A DNA stretch of 64,000 nt from the NCBI GenBank assembly GCA_012934845.2, contig WNNJ02000780.1, forward strand, positions 106,652 through 170,651, given 5' to 3'. The position numbers and the translations under genes were made by a program. Below the pieces are notes generated by a model. The model ran no database searches. It saw nothing but the letters and a program-made list of their open reading frames with translations, and had not been told where the DNA came from. This stretch comes from Pomphorhynchus laevis. Its lineage: Eukaryota > Acanthocephala > Palaeacanthocephala > Echinorhynchida > Pomphorhynchidae. Shown in pieces: positions 1 through 11,714 of this stretch (the first letter of the stretch is position 1; every line of letters begins with the position of its first letter).

Positions 1-1240
1 AACTTTCCTTCTCTGGGGGCTGGGTTTCAGGTTTATACAGTGTTCCTTATTTTTCGAAAGCTTTTGATAGGGTACCACACGACGGCATAGTGTCTTTACT
101 GTATCACTATGGACTTCATTCATATATTTGTGAGTGGGTCAGGGAATTTCTATCGAATAGGTCTTTCCGAGTTTGTGTGGGGGCGTGTTTTCTTATTCGG
201 TAAATATTAATTCTGGCGTACCGCTGGGATCAGTCCTTGGCCCACTGCTCTTTATAATTTTCATTAATGATCTGCTACTCCGCTTATCATGCTCTCATCT
301 AGCGTTTGCAGACGATCTAAAGATTTGGTCGATCATTAGAAGTCCTGCTGATCGAGTATCGTTACAAAATGATCTAAACTCCCTGATCAAGTGGTGCAAT
401 TCTACCGGACTACGGTTGAATGTTGATAAATGTGTCCTCATGCAATTAGGTCGCCCTATTGAAACTCTAAGGTACTTTATTGGAGATATGGTCTTAAAGG
501 AAGTGTCTCATCATAAGGATTTAGGGATTATTGTCCATAGATCGTTGAAAACAAAGTTGAACACCGACTTCTTTCTTGTAAAGCTACTAGGGCGTTATAT
601 TGTATTAAAAATGCATTCCTCAGGTTAAGCTGTCACATGTTCAAGAGGTTATTCATCTCCATCGTCAGGCCACACTTGGAGTACTGCATTCAAGGCTTGT
701 TTCCCTGTCACTAAGTAAGAACTATTAGACCTGGAGTCATTTCTTAGGCGCGGATCGAGGCTCTGTATTGGCTTAAGTGGTATTGACTATTATGTACGTC
801 TAAGTCGTATTGGGATGTTGTCGGTACGTGAAAGGTTCATATCCTTGGAAATGCTATGTCTATGGCATATGTCGAATGATGTGGTAGGTTATCCCACCGA
901 TGTAATCACTAGGCGGGTAGATCAGTTGCGGGGACATAGCAGAGTCTTGTATAAATTTAGATTTGGCAGATTACCAAAAGTGTATAGACTCTCAAGGAGA
1001 GGAATTAACATGTGGAATTCGTTGCCTGAGGAAGTCGTTGCAGCCCCCAGTTTGAGAACGTTTAAATCACGATGCTACAAATGGATACATGAACAATGCC
1101 GCCATTCAACACTACCACTGGAATACCCTAATTAGCTACGTTGACTGACCATTTGCTTTTGTTTTATTTTTTTGGACTCTGCCTGAATAGCCTTTTCCTT
1201 TGGTATGTATTGGAATAATAATGTAGTACATGTCCAAGCA
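1..1240 (+). mobile_element. LINE family A, 3' part with reverse transcriptase
   Basis: This is the 3' portion of a CR1/Jockey-like non-LTR retrotransposon that enters from the left window edge. Around 50-90 it encodes the RT motif KAFDRVPHDG. From 173 a 151-residue frame holds SVLGPLLFIIFINDLL and the catalytic FADD box at residues 45-48, followed by the thumb-side motif GLRLNVDKC. At 815-1135 a second frame encodes the typical C-terminus, with GINMWNSLPEEVV near residue 70. The frame changes before 173 and again between 628 and 815, so this copy is not translatable. The 3' end lies near 1220-1228 in a short AATAAT tail. A nearly identical 3' fragment lies at 38836-39236. The RT motifs make LINE identity sure; the clade is an inference. 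Confidence 0.9.
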
Positions 1241-2885
1241 GCTAGTGGCGAGGTTAGCATCAAGAAAGTTATTAACTTTCTCTCAAATCCCCATTAATTA
1301 TTTTGGTGGCCGTTGCTTACACTAATTATCCGGTTAATGATATTTTCGGTGTGATAGTCATGCCGATAGTTCATCTTAGGTAATTCAGTCTTCATTATGG
1401 TGGATAAATTGTCTAACTAGCTTTGTCATCATTGATAATTACACCCTTTCATCATAATTGCCTGCATTAGCACAATTATTATCTTTTATTCGTTTAAGCA
1501 CATAATATGCTTTTAGTTGATATCGTAACCAACCATTCTTTTGATAAAATTTTTGATTTCACCAACTTCATGCATTCGCTATTATAACTTTCTTATTGGA
1601 TGTTATTCTCCAGAAGATATGTTTTTGAATTATATTGAATGGATTCATATTCATCCTAAACCCCACAGGATGCGCTTAACTTACAAAATCATATGGATTT
1701 AAATAGAAACCATACGAACTTTCTACCAACTTTTGTACCACAAAACCGCGACTCTAAATAATAATTTGTTACGACAAATGGTCGCTGTGATACAAATATC
1801 TTTAGTAATTGAAATGAACTCACATCTATAAACTCATGTGCTATTAGGATATTCCCTAAACGCTTTCTTAATACGAAAACTAGGATGAGTTACGCCTTGT
1901 TTTTAATTGATAGATTAAAACTATTATATTCTTCTGTTCTTCTTTTGAAAGTCGAGGAAAATGACTTTCAGAAGAAGAATAAGATCTGGCCTTCAGTAAA
2001 ATAATAATATTGTCGTCATTAGTTCAAAATATTTAACTAGTTTCAAACAATTCCAATATTGCAACTGACGAAAGATATCCTCGAAAGAAGTGAACTCAAC
2101 TCTCCTTTTATTGCTTAACCTGAGGTTTCGATTTTGAATAAGACGCTGTCACAACACAATGCTAATTCTTGCCAGGCCGTGTACTAATATCACTACTAAT
2201 CTTCGTATTCATAGATGTATCTGAGTTGTGGCCTAATGTGGTTGTATTATATTCCATTATTATAATTTTACTACAAAAATATTCAAATCCCTTCCCATTT
2301 TTACGACTAGATGCTGTCTTTTTCTATTTCTATTATATATTTTATTAAAATGAATTGTATAATAATTATCTATTTTATTAAAAAGAATAATTAGCATATT
2401 TTTTCTTTTAATTTAATGGATGTGTACTAGAAGGACTTATTGAGCTGTCTAGGAGTGCTGCACTTCAATCCAGTTGGGAAGCACCCCCTACTTACGAGAC
2501 TCAAAAGTCGAAACAGCATAGAGTCAGTTTATACTTTTTAGTCTTCCCGATCCCTTTAATCATAATTTTTATTTAATCTTCGACATTTTTTCTTTGATTT
2601 CGATAAAATTACGAGAGAGCATTAATTAGACAATTTGCCCGCTTATTATAATGATTTGTTAATTTGTCTTATTTAAGTGAAAAAAACATTAAAAATATTT
2701 TAAGAAATTAATAAATATAAATATATTCAGAAATAAATTATTTATATGGGAAGAAAGAAGGATAATATGGGATGCAATGAAAATGGTGATGCCTAAATAA
2801 TAATTGTAGGGAACTTCGACATCCTCTGTTAATTACGATAAAACGTTATTCTTGCCTGATCGGTGTTGCATCAATAGCGATGTAT
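1241..2885. other. AT-rich intergenic DNA with one hairpin
   Basis: I see no gene here. The only clear structure is a hairpin at 1937-1979 with 17-bp arms (16 of 17 match) and a 9-nt loop, built from TTCTTCTTTTGAAAGTC and its near-complement. The rest is simple AT-rich sequence. Confidence 0.5.
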
Positions 2886-2889
2886 TTAT

Positions 2890-3201
2890 CACTGTATCAT
2901 TTTGTCTTATTCCTCTTTATGCCTATCGCTATTCAGAGTCGCACGTCATGATGAGTCTCTTCCACTGCATTCCGTCTGCCACGGTAATTTTCACACGTTC
3001 TTTAACTTCTCCACAATGACCAAGCGGGATCTCCGCGCGTTGCTTACGGGAACTCCCAGCCGAGTATGCTTTTTTGCTTTTAACTAATTGTGTTAAGGCT
3101 TGGAGCAGTATTTTTTACAGTCGGATGCACTTCCTAACACCAAACTCCTTTTTCAGCCGGCTTGGGACCTGGTGAGTTCACTGTATCATTTTGTATTATT
3201 C
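2890..3201 (-). mobile_element. Short RTE-tail-like (SINE-like) insertion between 23-bp direct repeats
   Basis: The insert is bounded by near-identical direct repeats, CACTGTATCATTTTGT plus a few bases, at about 2890-2912 and 3179-3201, which look like target-site duplications. Read on the minus strand it contains GTGTTAGGAAGTGCATCC followed by GACTGTAAAA, a motif commonly seen near the 3' ends of RTE/BovB-type LINEs and SINEs that share their tails. The region is markedly more GC-rich than its surroundings. There is no RT coding sequence. The RTE link rests on that single remembered motif. Confidence 0.45.
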
Positions 3202-3985
3202 TTAAATATAAGCATAACATTTGTTTTTTTAAATATCCATTTGATTCTTTTAATTGTAATTTATGCATAGTATGGAATCAAAGAAACGACAATTTCTATT
3301 GTTCGAGAGAAATGTCAAGTCCAATATTTCAATAGGCTCGGCTATCATCATCAGGAACTACTGTTTCACAGCACACAAAATTTTTATATTAATTAATGCT
3401 ATTATTAATGTTAATTTTGATAAGGCCTCTATTCTATCGTATGAAATGGTTACCTTTCATTTTTTACAGGAGACTTATTTTATAAAAAAGAATGACGTGA
3501 TGTTTAATAACAAATTTTATTTTAAAAATATACTATTAAATTTATTGTTTTATATATTTTTATAGTTAATTAAACTTAATAAATTATATTTGTTTGATTG
3601 GTTTCAGTTTTATATTGTGGCATAGTGCTTTTGTTGCTTGAATTTTGTTTTACTTTGTGAAAAATGTAACTTTAAACGTGAACACTAAAATAGGAGAAGC
3701 AGAAAAAGCTGTTTTTTTTCTTATCAAGGCACAATTGCCACAACACTAAAATCTATCGTTTTATCCCAAAAATGCACAGCAAGTTTACTAGCATTACAAT
3801 GCTAGTACAAAGCAGTAGTGTTACATCAATAGTGCGAGTTAGTTCGGCACTTTGAACAACGGTCATGTCAATTGATAGTTCAGAAAATCGCCTATTCAAT
3901 GCTAGCAAGCATCGGAAGTACGAGATCAAACAACCGTTCCGCAACAAAAAAATGCTTGTAAATAAATAAAGGTTTTTTTAAAATA
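3202..3985. other. AT-rich DNA with two short repeats shared with 7358-7605
   Basis: No gene is recognised. A segment at about 3580-3690 (with TTTCAGTTTTATATTGTGG) recurs in direct orientation at about 7358-7460. A segment at about 3300-3385 recurs inverted near 7545-7605, sharing TGTGAAACAGTAGTTCCT. These pairs lie on both sides of LINE copy B-a and may be remnants of an older repeat into which the LINE inserted. Confidence 0.4.
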
Positions 3986-3989
3986 CAAA

Positions 3990-6900
3990 AGGGTTAAATG
4001 AAGACATAATCAACAACAAAACAAATCAATTAGTCAAAAATCAACTATAATATTAAATTCATCATAGTAGTCTTCTTCAATTCACTTCTTCTTTAAGGCC
4101 TCAGGTCCAGGAAGATCTAAGCCCACCAACCGATCCAACACGCCGCCCTCCGACTGAACTACCCGGGGTCTTTCACCCCCTCCCCGAAGAATCCAATCGA
4201 GGCGAACGATGCTGGGTAAATGAGCGACAAGGAGCTTAAGAAACCTTAGCATTTGCTCTGGGGGACGTCCTCTTGAAAAGAAGACTTATCCCAAGATAGC
4301 CCAAATGCCCCAAAGGTGCACTTGGGTTTTCCCATTCAATGTCAGATGTTGAGCCCGTTTCAGGGCCCACCTAGATTTTTTCAGGATACGTTTGAATATA
4401 TCTAGGTCAGCTTTCGCCGACCATTTCACCGTAACGGTAAACCCCAGGTATTTTACTCGATTTGTAAAGGTCGGGAGTGGTTCAGAGGCAAATATGGAGG
4501 AGAGCGTAGAGAGTGCTAATCTCTTGAGTTTTTTCTTTGTTACAGGGGTGCCATGAAAAACGACTACCTGCGATTTTGCGGAGTTTAAAATAAGATTGGA
4601 TTGGGGTAGCTGGTCTTTTAATCTTGAAAAGAAACAACTGATGTCAGAGACTACGTCTTTATACCTGCTTACAGTGAACAGGGCTGTGGTGTCATCAGCG
4701 GACACCACTAGACGTTGTTCGCGTTTAAATATTTTAAATAGGTTAATGGAAGCAGCAAGATATAAGATAAGAGAAAGAGGGAAGACTTGAGGCACACCCG
4801 TAATAGGATAGAACTGACGCGCATCAGTGTCGTCTTCGTAAAATCACAAAGGGAATGGAGATGCGGTCAAATGCAGCAGAAAAGTCAAGGAAAACAGCCA
4901 CAACTAGACAATGGCTATTGACCCGACAAAACTGCTCCACTTCACTAACTGCTGAATTGGCCGAGCGACCTTTGACGAACCCATGAAAACCTGGAGGGAT
5001 TAAATTACGCCTACTTAAATGGTCGCGGATTTTACAATCAAGTGCTTTTTCATAAATCGACACGAGGGCATTTTGAATCAATATGGCTCGCAGATTTCCT
5101 GTTCATAAGACAGGATTTTTTCTTAGGAATAAAAACACGCTTACTAATATTGATGCCTGCTACATCGGATGTTTTGGCTAAAAGCATTGTGACGGCCACT
5201 TCTCTTCTCTGGTCGGATGTCAAAAGCTGACAGATCCGAGAGGAAAGTGGAGCGACGGATTTGGAGGTGCCCGAGAGTGGACCTCAGGAGTTAAGGATAT
5301 CTGTTACAGATAGATCCCAACTCCTGAAGTTACCCCGAGACGGGTTAGTTAAGGTGATTGCATAGCTCTATAGTTGTGTAGGGCTAGTGACTCCTGCAAA
5401 ACTTTGTCAAGGCCTACATTCCAGATATAACCCAATGCCCTATCCTTCTAACAAACGAACTTCTTCTTCCTAAATATATTCCAGAAAATTGCTGGCGCGA
5501 CTGCTCCGTACAGAGGGGTTTAAGCAACCACCTCGCGTGAAGCAGTAAAATGTCGATAATTGAATTTGTTGATGTGCAATGAAAGGTGGTGGACGGTGGT
5601 TAATGAGTAAGATAACCGTTCCTAGCTCTGCGAAGTGTTGCATTAATCCTACGACCCGTTCTGTCGTTGAAGTCCACAAGTAACATGTAATAGCCGCTAT
5701 CAATAATACTATTCAGGAGGTCGCGGTTCTTGTGAATATCCCCTTAACGTATGTAGACATTGGCTAGACTGAGGCGTTTACCATTCTTACAGAGTGAAAC
5801 TACTAAACAAGACATGACTGGACATGAATAGTTTAATAGGAGAGAGGACCTTAAAGAGCACTTATCTTAGGTCAAGAGTTCTTTAGACGAAGTGGAGTAA
5901 TGTGGGGTTATGTACGAAGTATCGTGCGAACAAATGTACTTTGGAATAAATCGAGAAATGTTCTTGGGGAGACGGATAGACCGCGTCTCCTGAATGACTA
6001 TAACATCTGCATCTCTACCGGATAGAAGTTTAAGGGCAGAAGCACCTCCCGAATTCCACTGAAGGATATTCAGTGAAAAATGCTCACGAGTACTCTGCAT
6101 TGTGATGGATTAGTTGGATGTGGGATTGCCCGCCTTGACATAGCTAGGAACGGGAAGGTTCCCTTTCCGCTATTAGCACCTTCAAGTGTAGGTACTTGCC
6201 CATGGGCAGTATTTTAATTTCCCCTATTTTTCTTGCCCTTGAGCAATTAGCCGAGCTTGATAGTGGGGATGGCATGAGCTGAAGGCTTCCCTCTTTTTAG
6301 ATACTGGAATGGCTGTAGATGTTGGGAGGACAGGATTCGTACAGAAAGCTGATAGCACCGTAGCGACCAAGTCCTTCATTTTCTTAATTGCGGTATCCAC
6401 ACGCAGATCAACCACCCGCATAAGATCTTCATCCACCATGCGGGAGGCAGAATGAGCGAAGGATTCTGACTTCGGTAGTGCGGACTTGCTTAACTTGCTA
6501 CTTTAGCATTTGAAATGACTACACTTCCTTGCCCAGGCAGAATGGCTCCCCCATAATTGGAGCAGGATGGGGGGAGCCATACATTTTTCGCCTGACATCA
6601 TGGCCTGACTGGTAGGAGAGCCACATACCCCACACATCATAAGCAAGCAGCAGCTGGAGGACCAGTGCACCAATTTATGGCACCGGCTGCATTGAGGGTA
6701 TGTGTAATCCTCTTTATTGATAATCGTGAATCGAAGATTAAAACCCATAATAGATTTGCAGGCAGATTTTGAGAGCATTTCGGCTTGCTCCAAAGGTGCG
6801 GAACAGAAGCCGATCGGTAACGGATAACCGCTTTTACCCATAATAGAGCGGAGGTTCGAGATTTTAAATTTTTTTTAAATAAATTCAACATCGCTGTCAT

Positions 6901-7240
6901 CCATGACATGGAATATTTGTAATTTTCAACGTGGCTAGAATGAGTTTTGACTGAGTCCCAAACTCCAACAGCTATGACTCAAAGAATTCCACGTAGCTTT
7001 TTAATAAATCGGAAGTAGTAAATGAAATTTTAATTTCCGTTCGTTGAATTTAATGGAATTAAAAAGCACTCTATTAGTTAGCTTATCTGCGAATGGGCGC
7101 AAGAATATGTTAAACATTAAGTGCCTTTCAATAGGCTTGATTATCTTTATAATAGCTAGGTTTTTTAATTTTGGGATGGGAGAAAGTACCTTTCCATCTC
7201 CAGTAACAATTGAAAAGTTGATAACCTTCTGATCAGTAGT
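3990..7240 (-). mobile_element. LINE family B, copy a (ORF1 knuckles, APE endonuclease, RT), decayed
   Basis: Read on the minus strand, the order is the ORF1 N-terminus (7235-7015, with IPKLKNLAIIKIIKP), the ORF1 gag-knuckle region (6841-6503) with several CX2C-type zinc knuckles (CSRCHKLVHWSSSC, then CGVCGSPTSQ), the apurinic-type endonuclease start (6100-5867, NILQWNSGGAS then DVIVIQETR), the endonuclease end (5703-5470), RT fingers (5081-4824, HGFVKGRSANSAV and FLDFSAAFDR) and RT palm to C-terminus (4795-4286; the catalytic box reads SADD here, YADD in copies e and f). Several frame changes, and lost sequence between 5470 and 5081, make it a pseudogene. Zinc-knuckle ORF1 plus APE endonuclease suggests the I/Jockey group. 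The 3' tail is near 3990. Confidence 0.88.
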
Positions 7241-7734
7241 TTTTGTACCAGAATTTACCTTTATATCTTATGATTTGCTTGATTTTGCAATCATTTCTGT
7301 AGAAAAACTGCTTTTTCCTAATTCCTTTGAAGCTCCGATACGTTCTCTGTGGCACATGATAAATTATATTTGTTTGATTTGTTTCAGTTTTGTATTGTGG
7401 ATTAGTGTTTTTTGTTTGTGGCTTTCGTTTTGTTTCACTTTGTGAAAATAGGTTTATACAATTCATTTGATGTGATAGTCTATTGTACAGGTTTTTTCTT
7501 TGAAGTTTTTTAATGTTGTACGACAAAACTTTCATATAAGAAACTTTTGCGGGTTGTGAAACAGTAGTTCCTTGTGAGATCAGCAGCTATTAAATATTGG
7601 ACTGAGTGAAAATTTAAACAGTTACGGAGCTTCAAAAGGAAACATATCATGCAAAATGCACATTTCGAAAGGTAAAACGTTGACTTCTGCAATTCCTGAA
7701 AAACAAGTACGTGATTTTTATGCTGTTAATTTGC
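7241..7734. other. AT-rich spacer between two LINE B copies
   Basis: No gene is recognised. It contains the second members of the repeats described at 3300-3690. A 100-codon frame on the minus strand (7535-7233) is Asn/Lys/Tyr-rich and resembles nothing I know, as expected of random AT-rich sequence. Confidence 0.4.
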
Positions 7735-9990
7735 CGGGACCGGGGGTACTCCCCAAATCCCTAAACTTAAAAACCTTATTGTTATATCCATGTCACAACC
7801 TCTAGAAAGTCACAATTTATTCAATGTCGTTTTAAGACCATTTATAACCAAGAATGCTAACCAAATCCTGTTTAATTCGGTCAAATTTCATGAATCAGAA
7901 ATACAAATTTCCTTCGCAACCTCTGATATTGCGAAGGATTATGAGATCTTCTTCGATTCGAATCTGAAACATCTGGGTTCGATTCACTTTAAACCCTTTC
8001 TTGCATCTGTAAAGTGAACAATCTTCCCCCGCATCTAGAGGAAAATGATGTCGAAGTTCTAACAACATTTTATAAAATTTCAAACTTCCGGTTTGTTATG
8101 GGGAAAAGTGGATTTTCACTTCCTGTAGGTTTCCATAAGTCCCCTATCGAGCATGTCAAACCCTTACCAAATCGTCATATAATCCCTTTTTAGGGTACAA
8201 CTTATGCTTTACTGTTATGAGTGCAGAGGATCTTACCTACCCCACTGTAACACATGCCATAAGTGGGGGCACTGGGCCTCAAACTGTTCCAGATCAAAGA
8301 CATCACTCTTTGACTTATTACTGCTCCATGAGAGGTGCTTGTTGAAACCCCACTGTACGGAGCAGTCGCGACAGCATCTGTCCACCTCTCATGACTTGAT
8401 TCGCTGGTGGATATAGGAGGATATGCTGCTTAGAAGGAGATTCCACTTTGATCCTATCAGAGTGGCTTTCTTTCAGGCAGATATCCAACGCTTCCCCGGA
8501 ATTGGTCATACGAGTCTGACTGAATTTAATACCTACCTCTATTCGTAAGCCACCGCGATGCTTTCGACAACCTATAAAGGCCGTGTTTACTGTCCCACTC
8601 CGACAAAACTCAAGACCTTAGCGTATATGCTTCGTCTTCCCAATCTCTCTGCTTCTGGCAGGCAAGTTCTCTCGAAAGAATATTGGATCACTGGATATAG
8701 ATTCCAACTGGGTAAAGATAGGGCAAGCATTGCTTCCCTTAATCCTGCCCAGTCTTCCTTCTGGAAGATATACAAGAAGAAGTTCGTTTATTGGAAGGAT
8801 AGGCATTGGGTTGGATTGATAATATAAGTATTGTTAAAGTTTTGGAGGAGTCACTATCCCTACATAATTATGGAGCCACTCAATCACCTCAGTTAATCCC
8901 GCCTTTGGGAGACTTCAGAAAATGGGATTTATGTCACAGATATCCTTAACTTATGGGGGCCTCTTCCATGCACCTCCAAATCCGTCGCTCTATTTTCCTC
9001 TCGGGTCTATCAGTTTTTGACAGCCGACCAGAGAAGTGGCCGTAACAATGCTATTAGCCGCCCCCATCTGATGTGACCCGCATCAACATTAGTAGACGTA
9101 TATTTCCACCTACGAAAAATCCGGTCTCATGTCCTAAAGACCTGCGGCCCATATCGATTCGAAATTTCCTCGTATCGATCTACGTTGAAGCGCTTGCGCG
9201 TAGAATCCGCGATCATCTGAGTAGGCGAAATTTAATTCCATCAAGTTTCCATGGGTTCGTCAAAGGTCGCTTGGTCTATTCAGCGGTAGTTGAAGTGCAT
9301 CAGTTCTGTCAGGAGAATAGTCATCAACTTGTTGTGTCTGTTTTTCTTGATTTTTCTGCTGCATTTGACCGCATCTCCATTCCCTTTATTATCTCTTCTC
9401 TCAGGTCCCCTCGGGTTGCCTGCGAGAATTGTTAACATGGTGGAGATACTGCTGTACACCAAGCGATTCTATTATGAGGGCAACCCTGATGCGCGTCAGT
9501 TCTACCCTATTACGGGTGTGTTCCAAGGATCCCCTCTTTCTCGTATCTTGTTCCTTGCTGCTTCCATTGAACTCTTTAAAATATTTAAAGCGAACAACGT
9601 CTAGTGGTACACGCTGATGATACCACAGCCCTGGACCGAGGAGCCCCCTGAAACGGGCCCAGCATCTGTCATTGAAAGGGAAAACTCAGGTGCGCCTCTG
9701 GGGGCACTTGGGCTATCTCGGGATTAGTCTTCTTCTCTAGAGGACGTCCTCCAGAGCAAAGGTTTCTCAAACTCTTCGTCTCTCGTTTACCCAGCATAGT
9801 CCGCCTCAATTGGACTCTTTGGAAGCTGAAAGCCCCCGGATGGTTCAGTCGAAGAGCGGCGTGTTGGCTTGGCTGGTGGTCTCAGATCCCACTGGACCTG
9901 AGGGCGTGAGTCATGAAAGAAGATTAAACAGTCATTATATCGATTTGTTATCTTCTTGTTTTTGTAGCTTTTTTCTTTCTCTGTTCCTGA
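7735..9990 (+). mobile_element. LINE family B, copy b, internally deleted
   Basis: This copy starts with the ORF1 N-terminal region (about 7740-8017, IPKLKNL and a block matching copy a) and a zinc knuckle at about 8220-8290 (CHKWGHWASNC). It then jumps directly to the sequence after the endonuclease (8310-8550, ERCLLKPHCTEQSRQ), so nearly the whole endonuclease is missing. RT follows: LRPISIRNF at 9145-9170, FHGFVKGR near 9250, FLDFSAAFDR near 9340, TKRFYYEGNPDARQFYPITG at 9455-9515. A second gap after 9620 removes the YADD-to-thumb part, and the C-terminal and 3' tail segments follow at 9650-9990. Frame changes are frequent. Confidence 0.85.
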
Positions 9991-10472
9991 CGATGAACCT
10001 TTTGTATTATTTCTTTAAGAAAATCCTTATTATAAAATATTGGACTGGACTTTTTTCTCGAATAAATTGTCGTTTCTTTGATTCCATGCTATAAATAAAT
10101 AACATTTAATGTGTTAGTTACTATTCTGGCATTACCTAAATTTCGTAGTCATGACACATGTCTCTTCTGTTTTAAGAAGGCATTTTACGAGCTCTCGTAC
10201 AGTGTATTCTGACATTAATTATAATCTATAATTACATATATTTTATTTTGTTAATTAAGTCAATTTAACGCATTTCACGAGCTCCAAGTCAATTTAACCG
10301 CTTCCCTTTCCCCCGGATCAGGTAAAAAGTCGCTCCAAAATTTATTAGATTATAGATTCTTCTAGTTTTATTGTTTTACCTCTGCTTCTTATTGTGAAGG
10401 CATAGGTTTCACATATAATTTACTTTAAAGTCAACTTAAACTTCTTGAAGCTTGTAGATTTCCAAACTGCAA
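9991..10472. other. AT-rich DNA upstream of MRPL33
   Basis: No coding sequence is recognised. This must hold the MRPL33 promoter and 5' UTR, but I see no TATA-type or other motif that I could defend in such AT-rich sequence. Confidence 0.4.
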
Positions 10473-10736
10473 ATGAAACTAACGCTTAATTTATTGACGA
10501 AGAGTAGAACACTTTTTGTGCGCTGTGAGAGCATATCGAGTGGATACAGTATTGATTGTTGTCGCGATCGATATGCTGGTAAACTCGAATTTGTCGCCTT
10601 TGATCCATATATTCAACAGAAAACAATTTACAAAGAGAAACGCAAATTGAGATCACTGGAAGATCCTATTTATGGATTAAGACGTAATGTTGTCGATCGA
10701 AGGGTACCAAAAGACATTTCAGACGATCCATTTTAA
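10473..10736 (+). CDS. MRPL33: Mitochondrial ribosomal protein L33 (bL33m)
   Basis: An 87-residue single-exon frame. Residues 9-62 align by eye with animal MRPL33 across its whole length: LTKSRTLFVR, then Y-S-I-D followed by an R-rich stretch, KLEFVAFDPYIQQ, and the family's closing signature KEKRKLRSL (vertebrate protein: VEKKKIRSL). The family is a small component of the large mitochondrial ribosomal subunit that contacts 23S-like rRNA near the E site. The short N-terminus, rich in Leu, Lys and Arg, fits a mitochondrial presequence. The ATG at 10473 puts the conserved core at the usual position. About 25 extra C-terminal residues (EDPIYGLRRN onward) exceed the vertebrate length and look like an acidic lineage-specific tail. 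It sits between LINE B fragments and appears intact. Confidence 0.85.
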   Translation: MKLTLNLLTKSRTLFVRCESISSGYSIDCCRDRYAGKLEFVAFDPYIQQKTIYKEKRKLRSLEDPIYGLRRNVVDRRVPKDISDDPF

Positions 10737-10936
10737 CACAAGCTTTACTTTTTAAAATGTAAACATACCAAGCCTATTTATTTTTTTCGTACTTTTGATG
10801 TTTATAGTTTCTCTACAAATTTTAAAAGATAAAAATATTTAGGATCTTAACATGGCTGCGGAACGGTCAGTTTTTATAAAAACTATGACTCTAATCATTT
10901 TTTAAAGTCGATTCCTATTCCGACTTCTACACCAAT

Positions 10937-11045
10937 TTAGATATATGTTGTTTATATACAACATATATCTAAATATATGTATATATATTATATACATATA
11001 TTATATATATCATATATATGTATATGATATATATATCATATTCTT
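10937..11045. repeat. AT/ATATGT microsatellite
   Basis: Alternating TA and TATATGT/ACATATA units run through this stretch, partly palindromic (TTGTTTATATACAACA near 10948). It abuts LINE fragment B-c. Confidence 0.85.
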
Positions 11046-11046
11046 A

Positions 11047-11400
11047 TTCTAATCTTATTCTAAACACCGCTAAATCGCAGGTAGTTGTCTTTCATGGCGC
11101 CCCTGCAACAAATAAAAAACTTAAGAGATTAGCACTCTCTGCGCTCTCCTCCATTTTGCCTAATCAACCACTCCTGTCTTCATGAGTCGAGTAAAATACC
11201 TGGGGTTTACCGTTACGGTGAATTGGTCGGCAAAAGCAGACCTGGATAGACTTAAACGTATCCTGAAGAGAGCTAGATGGGCTCTGAAACGGGCCCAGCA
11301 TCTGTCATTGAAAGGGAAAACTCAGGTTCGCCTCTGGGGCACTTGGGCTATCTCAGGATTAGTCTTCTTCTCTAGAGGACGTCCCCAGAGCAAATTGTTT
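11047..11400 (+). mobile_element. LINE family B, copy c, RT thumb/C-terminal fragment
   Basis: It encodes the segment after the YADD box: AKSQVV in a first frame, then from 11182 VKYLGFTVTVNWSAKADLD, RARWALKRAQHLSLKGKTQV and LWGTWAISGLVFFSRGRP. It matches copies a, e and f at the protein level. The element is truncated on both sides, with a microsatellite at its 5' edge and AT-rich DNA after 11400. Confidence 0.88.
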
Positions 11401-11714
11401 TTTATAATCTGTTACATTTGATAAAATATAGATTATATTATATTAGCAATATATTATATTATAGATTATAATAGCAATAGATTATATTATATTATACTTT
11501 TTAAACTTCTATTCCCATTTCTACACCATTTAGATAAATTAAAAATTATTATGCAAATGTTTTTTCATGATTGCGTGCTAGCTTGTTGATATCACAAGTT
11601 ATTGAAACTTGAATTTGTTTAATGTGCGACACTACTTTTTTAATTTTAGAATATTTTATATCCTTTTATACTTCAGAAGAGGAAAGGATGAACGCATATG
11701 TTGATGAGGTGTTT

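Noticed and set aside
3263-3565. 100-codon open frame as a gene
   Set aside because: Strong AT-driven composition (Phe, Ile, Asn, Lys), overlaps a dispersed repeat, and has no recognisable family.
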